Of a stretch of DNA of 33,407 nt, positions 1 to 12,000 are shown piece after piece. Source of the DNA: Candidatus Omnitrophota bacterium (GTDB lineage: Bacteria; Omnitrophota; Omnitrophia; Omnitrophales; Aquincolibacteriaceae); contig PLLJ01000034.1 in the NCBI GenBank assembly GCA_003140935.1, positions 46,098 to 79,504 of the forward strand, in the 5' to 3' direction. A program made the position numbers and the translations under genes. The notes beneath the pieces were generated by a model. The model was not told where the DNA came from, ran no database searches, and saw nothing but the letters and a program-made list of their open reading frames with translations. The first letter of the stretch is position 1. Each line of letters opens with the position of its first letter.

Positions 1-3000
1 AACCTTCCGGAGCGTTCATCGCCTCGCGGAAAAGATCCACAGCCGTTTGGGCTTCGATCTGGAAAGGCCCGGCCGCGGGGCCTTTTTTCTTTTGATAGGG
101 CTCGAACGTCGGATTTTCGAGGTAGGTCAAGTAGACCGCCGCAAACGCCAGATGCTGGATCCGTTCGGCGCATTCTTTATCCGACGCTTGAGGATAAAGC
201 GTTTTTTCAGAGTCCCTCAAAAATTCTATTGTATCCAGATAATGCCGGACGATCCGTTGCATCTTCTCGTCCTGGATCTTTTCCATGTTCATCCTGAGCG
301 CTTCAAGATTCCCCGTCAGCGCTTCTTGGTCGAACACCGTAAGGACGGGCACTTTGACTTGCGTCACCACGCGAGCGGAAGGATGGAAGATCTTGGAAAT
401 CGGAAGCCCACGAAAGTACGTGTAAACAGCCAAAGTCCCGATAATGACCGCGATCGCAGGAATGCCGAACAATAACCACCGTTTGAGACGGGGAAGCGGA
501 GAACGAGGGTCGTTCCAGTTCAAAATGATCTTGAGCCGACCTTTTCCTTCATCTCCTCGCATTTCAGAACGCTGAGCGGAGAGCTCGCCGGTCTCAAGCA
601 TCACCTGTTCATTTTCCAGAAACACACGCCCCAACCGTCCGCTTGCCTGGCTGAAGTGGAAGAGGAAAAGATAGAAAGAATAAATAGAAAGCGAGACCCC
701 CTCCACCCAACCGAAAGTCGACCCATAAGAAAGCCCCATGAGAACCCATTGCGTCACATAGGTCCATAACGGAAGCATTAAGATCCGGAGCTTTTCCCCC
801 GAAACCCGCCAGGGCGATACTCCGAGCGCCATAAGAGAAAATTCCATCGCCACATTGCGAAGGGCCTGTTTGGCCGCCAAGATCTCTTCCCCCCGGCGCA
901 CTTCGGAGCGGGCTGAACCTTTCTCGATGGCAGCTGTATTAATCCTTTGAATCCCCATAATCTGATAATGTGAATAATTATCGGAGGTATAAGTGAGTTT
1001 TTGTTCCCCTTCGTCATTCTTGATATGGATCAAGAACTGCTTGACAGGAACCTCCCTTAAAAGCTCGTAGGAAACAAACTCGCCGTCCATGAAAGCATGT
1101 TGCTGTTTTTTAAGAGGTAAAGATCTCTGACTGTAATCCCGGTACTCGATACGGATCCGTTCGCCGGGGTTCAGCGCATCCAGAAATGCCTTCAGTTGTC
1201 CTCCGAGCATCGGCGACCCTCTGGAGGAATGTCTCCATTCCCAAAAAGCAGCCTCCATATCGCCACGAGAGCCGATCCCCTGGGAAATGAACAACATCAC
1301 TCCAAATAGGAATCCAAAACTATTCACTCCCCACATCAGGATGCTTGTGGATGCCAAGATCAAGGCAGGAATTCCCGCCGCTGCAAATCCAGCTATGGAA
1401 AAGTAAAAGGCTTTCCTTTCCGAAAGTTCCATCCCCTGGACCACCGAAATCGCCTCATCCGTGATCCGGTATTCAATCTCCTTTTTCCCATAGAACTTTA
1501 AAACTCCCGCATGGCCCATTTCATGTAAAAAATCAAAAAAGGGTCTTAAAAACTGTAAAGCGCCGAACGCCATGACGGATTGCGCGCCTATATTGATGCC
1601 GTTTTGAATGACGCTGGGAAAATCTTGAAGTACTGCGCCTGCAACGGCCCCAAACAGAATAATCGGGGCTCCCAGCACAAAACTCATCCAGTCATAGCGG
1701 ATGACCTTTATTAAAAATTCTCCCGCTGAGGTCGCGTAATCATTAATTTCCTCAAATTCATTCTTTGTCCGCATCTCGGAACGGATCTCGGAACTCAAGC
1801 CTTTCCCATTTATTGGCCTTATCGTTTTCTCCAATTCTTGTAACTTCGCTTCACTCTTTTTATTAAAAACCAATCTTCCTAAAGCGCTGTTTTTCAGAAA
1901 TTTTCCGGCCGCGTCTTTTTTAAACACATAATCCATCCCTGGCTTGTCAACCGGATAGACTCCTCCCGCATCCCGCGTATAACTCGAAACATCCGCCTGA
2001 AGAAGAATAGTTAAAACCTTCAAATAATCAGACGCCTGCATGCCCAAAGCTAAGGATCTGCTTTCTATCAATTCGGCGGTCTCATTCAGACTTTTTTTAT
2101 TTCGAATATACAGGCCCAAAGGATCGCCATTCATTAAAGAAATAAGAAGATCAAATTCCCGTTCCGACACGGGAAGGTGTTCTTTAATGGCTTCCATGAC
2201 CTGTTTGGTATAGGTATGTTGATCAGCCTTGCTTTTTTGGGCCACGGCAATGGGTTTACCGATATCATGTAAAACAAGAAGCAGTCGCATCAAAGGCAAT
2301 GAAACTCCGGCGGGAAGATCTGCTGAAGTAAAATAATGCTCAAATTGCCGCAGGACCCTTAGCGTATGGGTCCTCAGATTGTACCCCGGCTCGTAGTTTT
2401 CTTCCCGAACATCGATCGCCTTGTTAAAAAGGGCGCTCTCTTTTATATAAGGGATCGCTTCGACCAAGGTGATCAGTTTTTCGGGATCGTTCTGTAATGC
2501 GGCAGACTCAAGTTTTGTCCTCACCTCTGATCTTAAGCCGTTGGTTGCCTTCCCGTTTTCAGGATTCCATTTGCGTGACAGCTCGTAAAGACCGGCCGCT
2601 GTTTCCTCAAGGATCTCATGCCCCAAAAGAGGGATTGCCTTCTCGGCTTGATAGGACTTAACTGCCGCCAGACCATTAAACGCGCCGCTTAAAGTCCCGG
2701 AGATCGATGCGATCGTATCGGTATCCCCGCCATGGTTGATCGACCCGAGAATAGTGGTCTCGAATGAATCCGGAGTCTTTAAAAAATAGTACAAGGCGAG
2801 CGCAACAACACCGATCGCCCCTCCCCGCCCAAATTTTGAAGTCAACGCATCCCGGTTTCCATTGAGAAGCGGGATCAGTTCTTCTAATTTATCCGAAAAA
2901 TCAATATCCACCTTTGCGATATCTAAGGCGATATGCCTCACAAATTCTTCTTTCGAGGATGGATCAGCGATCAAGGACCTCTTTTCTTCCTCCGTCATCA

Positions 3001-6000
3001 TCAAAACCCGTTGAACCGCCAACGCAACCGCAATGGATGACGCTTGCGCACTCGTTTGAACGTGCGTGATCCGAGACTGAACTTTTGCTTGCTCCAAGAT
3101 CAGATCGGGACGATAGATATTGACCATCCCAATAACCGCGGCTCTCATAGCGGAACCCGAACTAGTCCCCGGTCGTCCTGAAAGCCTCCAATCCACACCC
3201 ACATTTAACGCACGCCCGACATTGAGTGTGTTAATCCCGTATCCGGTATCTATTCTTTGTCGCATATCAATTTCACCGACCAGTCGTCCCAAAGATTTCG
3301 CGATCTGATGCGGATCGAAGTTCTGTTGCCCGATCAAAGTTTGAGCGATCGCGACCTTCGTCTCTGTATCATCCGTGAACTGCCCACGCTGAAACCCTTC
3401 GTTCCGGCTTGCAAAAGGCTCCACATACCCGTCTATGACCTCCTTCCCAAATGCTTGCACGAAATCGTCGGGGAGATACCCCTCAACACCGGCCCCCATC
3501 GCATCTCCCAGTCCGCCTCCGACCCAGGCCCCAAGGAATCTGTCTTTCAATATTGGATCATCCGCATGGAAAGCGAGTGAAAGTTGCTTTCCCTCGCCGC
3601 TTAGATTTTGACAACGGTCTGCTAAATGGATGCGAACATACGGGTCTGTTTCTTTATTGAGGTCCCGGTAAGTTTTCAGGATCTCATAGGCCCTGGGACC
3701 TTTATGATTAAATATCGCTTCAATGACGGCGTCTCTTATTGCTGGATCAGGATCAATGTTTAAAATCCTTTGGAGCGAAATGAATGAACTCATAGAATTC
3801 ATGTAACCCAGTTGAGCCACAGCAATGGAGCGTATGACCGGATCTTGGCAATTCTGATAGGCTTCAAGGAATACGGCCTCCAGAGAGCCATACCCTTGTT
3901 TTACTTGCGCTTGAGCTGCCAGAAGAAAGCTTTTCCGCGCGCGCTCTGCTTCGCCCTGCTTGCGTGTGACCTTTTTCCATTGAGTTAACATTTCCAATAA
4001 AACCGGAGCGATCCTATCCTCATCATGAAATTGGCTTAAAGAAACGGCCGCCAGCCATTGAACATGGGGATCGCTATCTTTCAAAAATGCCAAGAGATCC
4101 GGAATGCTTTTTTTAAACCCGAGCAACCCCAACGTGATCGCCACTTCCTGCCGGACAAGACCGCTCTGATCTTTCATTAAAGGCTGCCAAAAATCGAATG
4201 ACGTCTTCCCCCTGTATTTAGCCAGCTGGCTGACCGCATGGACACGCGTATCCCGGTCCTTACTTTTTAAATCCTTAAGCGCTTTTTCAAACTCGGCGAG
4301 TCCCGCCAATTGTTGCTGAATGTCGGCATCCACGATCCTTGCAACTTCCTCGACTGAAATCGCCGTAGACCCACCTCGCGTAACAAAGGGACTGCCAAAG
4401 GTGCGGTAAGGAGCCCCGCCCCAATTATTCGCCGACACCTCCTTTAAAATTTTGGTCAATTCAAGCTCGATGGATTTCAATTGCTCTTGATCGATCTTTT
4501 TCTGAAAAACAGCAAGGTACAATTTGTCTTTAATAGAGTCCAAGGCTGCTTTAGGATCCTCTACAGAAAAATCCACCGACAGAATGGTTTTTAATTCCTT
4601 CAGAAGTGATAAAATCGCCGGGTCAACCGCTCGCCCGCTGATCATTCCCGCGGTCCACATTTCCGTCGCACCGGTCCATGCATCGATTTTTCTTTCAAAC
4701 CTTCTCAAAGATTCAAGCACTTTAAATTTTTCAAGGCTTTCAACTAAGCTGAGGCCTTTAAAGCTTGAAGCCCGGTCCGGACGGAATGCCACCACAATAT
4801 TATGGCCCACCAATCCTCCAAGCTGACTTTTGACCACGACCACCGTGCCGGCCAGCGATGGGTCCTGCAGCTCTCGCTCGGTAAGTTCGTCTGTGACCGG
4901 AATGGGGTGAACTTTGCTTTTTAAATTCTTAAAAACTACCACTTTCCCATACACTTTGGGAGGTGAAGCAGATTCTTTTATAACAGCCCGACCTTTTTTA
5001 ACGAGATCATTCGTGCGCTCAAAATATTTTTGGATGTCACTTCCCTGAAAATCAGCTGTGTCCTCACGGTATGCATTTTCCATACTCCCGATCGTGTTCA
5101 CAACTTCGTTAAAATCCTTAAGCGCGACAGGCCCCATCAACATTCCATTAATCGCAAAATAGAAGGCTCGGGCTTTCAAATACCTTTCGCGGGTTTCGGG
5201 ATCCATCTTGTTCAAGTCGAAGGAATTAAGCCATCCTGAACCTGTTTTAATGCTGTCTTGAGTACTCATTTGAGTCGTATTAAGAAAATCTTCACTTTTT
5301 GCCGCAAGCAACAAACTCTCAGCATTTTTTTTCTCCTTGATCGCTTCGGCATTTTGTAAAACAAATCGGGCGACCGCCACGTCGGCGTTGCGGCTATTTA
5401 TCACAAAGGGAGACTTGCTCAGATCAAATCCCGAGAACTCCTGCAATTTCAGACATTCAAGAATGAGCTCCGTCGAAGTCGCATAAAGAGCGCCGGAAGC
5501 GTACGGGTTAACGACATAGATCACTCTTCCATCCAGATACTCATACCGATAAACTTTCCCTCCTTCGCCGGCGTCCACTACGACCACTTGTGAACGGGTG
5601 TCGAGGCCTCTCGCGTTAAAACCCGCTAAAATAGCCGGTTGACCGGGATCGATCAGTGGAATCAAGTCCTCAACATTATTTTGGCCCCATTCGTATCCTT
5701 CGGCAGCACGGCCCGACACAACTGCCAAGCGGAATCTGATCTGTTGATCAATACGATTGAGGGAAAGCAACAACGTCTGAATATTGTCAGCCGTGTCAGG
5801 GGAAATCATTTCCCGGGATTCAAGTAACTTACGGTAAGGACTCAATAAACTTTCGGAAAGACGTGTTCGCTGGGCCATGAGCCGGCGGATATGGGAATCC
5901 TTGGATTCGTTTTCAGAAAAAACGGGGCCGGAAGAAGCGGCTACTAGTTTATCAATAAAAGGTTTTGAGGGAATCTTCTGCGGGGGACCGCGCGGGACTC

Positions 6001-9000
6001 CCGGTGTCACAAGCGTGCCCATGGATACGGCCTGCGGGCCTTGATCCATAAGCCTTCGAGCATATTCATTGTAGGGCGCAAACAATGTCACGAAATCTGC
6101 GACATGGTCGAGTTTGAAAATATTTGATTTCTTTTCAGTTTGAAGAACTGTCAGAATATCGCTTTCAAGAAGAGGCCCCTTTTCCTTTCGCATCTTTACC
6201 TGAAACTCACCCATCAACTCTTCGGAATAACCCAGTTCTTTCAATTTCTTCAATAATGCTTTATTAAAACTCTTGGTATCAAAAGCCTCACCTATTTCTT
6301 TTTCATATTCGGCTGACAGAAATCCGACGAGTTGTTTTGTTTTTTCGACCGAATCCACGGATTGCAGTTGACAAGCTTTCGCAAATTCACTGTCCGCTTG
6401 CAAAAGACGACGGAGGACCTGTTGATCCCGCGGCTTACTTAGAGCCGTCTGTCCGATGACTGTTGCATCCGCCAAAGGCGTCCCGGCCAATAAAATAGCG
6501 AGCCTTAGAAGGGCCAAACTCGGAGTCTTCACGTCAGGATCCGTGATCCAATGATTGGTTTGATCAAAAACCTGACGTATTTTCGGATTGAGCGCGATCC
6601 CGGGCATTAAAAATTCCAAGAAGGACAAACCGGACAACGCTTCCCTCGGCTTGAACAGTTGTTCGACCAGAGCTGCATAGGGATCATCCCGGACTGGACT
6701 CGCCTTGGCATCGATCCCCAAAAGATTGAAAACAGCCTCATCCGGCACGTAAGTTGCCGGTTTTCCATTTTTGTGAAACTTCGGCTGGGTCGAGAGAAGC
6801 GCCTCTAAGGCTATTTTCCCGACGAGAAGATAACTCACGGCAAATTCAATTTGATTCGCAAAGGCGGCGCTCAACTCCGGATTATTATTAAATTCCAAGA
6901 ATTTTTTATTGGTAGGAATGAGGACTTTGCCGTGCAAATCCCATTCGGTGTCGGGATACAGCTGGGAAAGGAAATTTTGGAGGGTCTTCATATTCACTCC
7001 CTCCACATTCACAATGATCGCCTCGAGCGAAACACTGATCTGGCCGGCTATTTTTTTATGGGATAGGTAATTGCCGATCGGATCCGTTCCTTTGGTGCGA
7101 TTCACGTACTGCCTTGCCCGCTCGCTCTCCCCCGTGATTCCCTCGTAAAATATGATCTTACTCTGCAAAGCTTTCAGCTTCGCAATGGTCTCTTGATCAT
7201 CCTTGGCCTGTTGGATCGCTTCCTCAAAGAACTGGTTAATTTGAGCCTCTTTACTGCGTGGGGCCCGTGCCACGATGACATTATCCAGAACGGAGATCGC
7301 GACAGGCCAATGACCTTCGGGTTTCCCGAGCATACCTCCCGGCGCACGAGCCAACCCGGTATGAAGCATGATAAAAGTTTCGATCTGCTGCTCGTCTATT
7401 TTTAAGGCGCTGGCAACATCGGTCGGAAGTGAATCGGTAAAACTTTTGACAAAATCCGCGGCGATGGCGGCGCTCATGTACCGTTTGGCATCCTGCCGGT
7501 TCATGGTATCGGAGAATTTGTCCGACGGCCGCACGACCGGAGTTCGCGGGTCCTTTATCAATCCCCACGGCAGGTCATCCGGGTAATACCAAGCCTGTCC
7601 GTCTCCCCGGGCATTCGTCTCCGCATCCAACTGGTCCATTCGTTCCGGATTAAATTCCAAAATTAAATCGCCGTAACTTTTAATACTCGACGACAAAGAG
7701 GTGCATAGATCATTCGTACCTGATTTCAAGACATCCGAAATGGAAGAATGGATCCCTCGCGCGATCCTGCCCATGACCGCCCCACTCAACAGGACAGCGC
7801 GAAAAGCCGCCGTGTCCAGCGTATGGGTATCGGAAAATCGCGAGACCCATTCATGAGCCTGAGTTTCAAATCGCGCGAACAGGTCCTCGATAAAAAGACG
7901 CGCTTTGTTAATGTCTTCGGGATCTTTGAGCGAAAATTTATTGACGAACTCGGCATGGGCCTGATCGATCATTTTCCTAATAAGGGCATTTGTGTTTTTT
8001 TCGGACTGTTCGGGGGTCAGGTACGCGCCTCTTTCATTGAAAACGGCGGCATACAGTGAAGGATTCCCTTGGTACGCGTTGGTCAAAAGAAGGGCCTGTA
8101 AAGAAGCATCTTGCAGTTTGAAAATCTCTTCGATCTCCTGCCGTTTGTTCTCAAAATCAGTGCCTTTTTCCCGGTGAAGCCTTCTCACCTCTTGGATGTC
8201 CACCTTCCGGTCGTTGCTGGCCTGAGTTCCCGACATCAGCACGGCCGCACCGAACGTCAGTTGCTGGTCAGGGTTTTCATATATTTTTGATAGGATCTCG
8301 ATACGTTCGGCAGGACTTTTTTTGTTGGCTTCGGCGATCATATTCTTAACCGCCGGCAATTGCTGGGACATAGCCGCCGCTTGCCGGAGGTCCTCCAGAG
8401 TAGCCGTCATCTTCCTTGCTCGCAACGCCTCATTGACAAGCGCCAATGTTTCCGGCGCTTCCGGATCAAGCGCTCGAGACTCCAGAACAGCCGCGATGTT
8501 CATCGCCTTAATGATATCGGTTTCATTCAACACCTGCCTCGTCTCGGAGCGAGCTTCGGATTTTGCGGCGACCGACACAACCCACAGCTTGGACCTTTCA
8601 TTCTTTTGTACGATCAAACGGGGCTTATGGGCGGTCATTTGAGCGTAGGATTCCCAACTCGGCAAAAAAATCTGGTTAAACGCTTTCAGGCTTCTTTCGA
8701 TTTGACTCCCTGAATAACCGAGATCCCTGAGCCGGCTCACCATTTGGCTGTTCGAAAGATTGGAAGGTATTTCTATCCGTATTGAAAAATCAACGAAAGG
8801 CTCGAATTCCGGCAATAAAGAATATTTATTGTCAAAAATACCGAGGGCTTTTTTCCCTCTCTGCAATCTCAGGGTCGTTCCGTTGGGCAAGATTTGTTTA
8901 TTGCGCTTGTCGTAGATCGGACCTGTGGATAGTTGGGCAGTTTTTTGATTTTCCGAGTCGATAAATTGCCTTATCCGGTTCAGAAGGGTTACGAGAGCCT

Positions 9001-12000
9001 CTTTCCGGTGAAGGAATTTGCTTTCATCGGTAAAAACTTTTCCGGCCAAATCGGCATTTAACCAATCGCGGAAGGGGGATTCCGTGAGCGCTTTTATTTC
9101 CTGGCCGGTAAGGCTCTCTCCAAAAATCAATTTGCGAATGGCATAACGAATGATGTCGGATTCAAAAAAAGCATCCGCACCCAAAACCCCTTGTTGTAAT
9201 TCGTCATTTTCAACGTTTGGAAAAAACAAAACGGGAAGACCCCGGCGGCGATATTCTTCGATGATTTGCCTGGCCATTGTGGACTTGCCCGCTCCGGACA
9301 TGCCGTCGACGGCAACAATCCCGCCCTTGTCCGGAATCGCCTCATAAATCGAGTCGACAACCTGCCGGATCACCTCGTCAGGAAATCTTGAATCCGAAGG
9401 TATTTCGGCCAGTGGAACCTCCGTTTTAGACGCTTCATCCACCGCCCGGTCGTTTTCCCTTGCTTCGGAGCGATTGCCTTCCGGTGCTTTGGCGGAGGAG
9501 GGGCCGGATTTTTGGATAATGACGTAATGGATATCGTGATCTTTAAGCAACCCGGCGCTGAAAGACTCGACCCCAGTCTCGGCTTGTTCTTTCGGAGAAC
9601 CCCTTACACTGTCTGAGATCGCCGGAACTTCACCCTCTGGATAAGCGACTACCAGTATCCCGCCGGCACTGACCTTGTTGTAGAAAATATTCGCGAGCGT
9701 TTGATAAGACGTTTGATAAGAAAGGATAGTGCTCGGCACAACCACCCAAGACGCCGGTCCCTCGCTTGTCCCGAAATCTCCTTGCTTATTCATGACAAGA
9801 CCGCTAGTCACATCGAGGCCAAAACGTTTAGTAATTTCGTTAGCCACCAATGCCACAGACGAAACGCTTATTGGATCCGCTGCCTGATCTGCTGCCTGCT
9901 GAGGTTTTCTTTTCGAGCCAGCAGTTTCCCATTCAACCTTGAGCCTTGGATGAAGTGGCAGCTTGGTTTCCATGAGTCTTCGGATCTTGGAAACACCGTC
10001 CGCCCCAACCCCCGCCACTTCCCTAACCTCGGAGCGGGTTTCGGGTTGCTCGCCTTCTTTTGATTTAGCCAGGGGAAAAATATACTTCAAACCTCCTTTG
10101 AGTTGAGGTTTTAATTTCTTGAATTCTCTTGGAGAGATCGTTCCTTTAGGCAGCTTAAGGCTCGGATCCTTACTCCAAGGCTCAAATCCAAGACTTAAAT
10201 AAAAGCCTAAAGTCCCGGCAGAAAGAAATTGGCTCTCCTCGACGGTCAAAACAGCCCCGTCATCTAGCATTCGCCTTAATGTCTCCATTCTCATCTGATA
10301 GATCGCCTTCGACAGTCCTGGGATCAGGCCGCGACCGAACCGGGAGCCAGGGACTTGAGGGAAAAGATTGAACTGAAGCTCCACATCCGTCGGACCCATA
10401 TACCTCGTGACGCCGTAACCGACATAAACCCCATTCACGAGAAAGAACTCTGTGATCTCCGCTTGGGCCATCTTGGACTCGCTCACAACGAGGGCCTGAG
10501 TAATATTCAGGGATTCACCGTTAAGACTGGTCTTAATATCTCTAAAATAAACTTTTTGACCTAGATCGAGAAAAGTGAACGGGAATTGGGAAATATGTTC
10601 CAGATGAAAATAACGTGTGTGCTCCAAGAATTTTTTAGCGTCATCCGTCGATAACAGGGTCAATTCGGGCTTCTCCGCATCAATCCTAAAGATTTCTTTC
10701 GATGCCGTATTTTCGAATGTGGCACTGGGAGAAATTGCCGCGGTCGATTCCAATAATTCAACGAGTCTCGCCAGATGTTGTTCAATCTTACTCATGGCAA
10801 GCCCTTTTCGCTCCACCTGTTGGGCAAAGAGTCCCCTGTCTTTAAGAACCTCGTTTAAGGACTGCTGAGCTTCTTCCGGGATCGATGGAAGTTTAGAAAC
10901 CATTTCTAGAAATGAATCCGGGGTCTCTTTGAAAAAGTTTTCCCGTACTTCGGAGCGTTGTTTTTTTTCACCAGACTGCACGCTTGACAGGTTCATCTCG
11001 GCCAACCGTTTTTGGACCCTCGATTCCAGGGTTGTTTTTTCCAGCGCGGTTTGTATCCGTCTCAGAAGATCCGGTGTCCTCTCCTGCAATCCCTTGATCT
11101 CATAAGCCTGGAGCGCCCCCTGGACCGACGCCCTATAAGAAGCACGGTGCATGACAGAATAATCTGCAACGCTCTGCTGGAACGAAACGCTCAAGGCAAG
11201 ATTGCGGGCAAGGACATCGACATTGACGTCTCCGGTCGCTTTCCGCTTTGACCGGGTTTCTTCCAAGCGGCGGGTATCTTTATCAAATTTACTTAATTTT
11301 TCTAAGAGGGGCTCTAGTTTCTTTTTTGTGGAATTATAAGAAATCGCATTGACATGGCGCTGGACGGGTGTGAATCGAATCAAAATACTTTCCACCTCCC
11401 TCAATAGCTCGTCAGCACTGCGAATTTCCCGGATCGTGATAGTTCCCAAAAGCCCCTGGCCCTGAAGCTGTTCGGCTTCACGGTGCATCTCCTCCAGCCT
11501 TTGCTCCGAATTCCGACCCAGATATTGCGTCGTAAATTTCTCATCGAATTCTTTGATGATCCCGGATACCGCTTCGGCCCAGCGATGCAATTTGGTGGTC
11601 AACCAATCCCATTTCGCCTCGCTTTGTTTCTCCGCATCATAAGGCTTCTGGTAAGGTTCCCGGGTATCCGCCACAAGGGTCATCCCATGATCCGTCCACA
11701 GGAAACGAGCTCCCTTTTCTGTCAGGGTAAAATTAACGAGCCAGCGTAGATCGTTGATGGATTCAGCGGTGCGCAACCGGCCCTCAAGCGCCGTCCAGAG
11801 ATCCGGCAAAGAAACGGTAGACACCCCGTCTAAACGTTCGAGAATGGCTTCCGCATCGCGTTCCCTCAGCTCCTGAACCTGTCGCCGCATATCAGCAGTC
11901 TTGAGGCTGTTGTCATCCCCCCAAAGCCGCCGCGCGATCAGCCGGTCGTACGCCAGTGCCAATCGGCCCCGCTCAGGTTCTTCGAAAATCCACTGACAAG

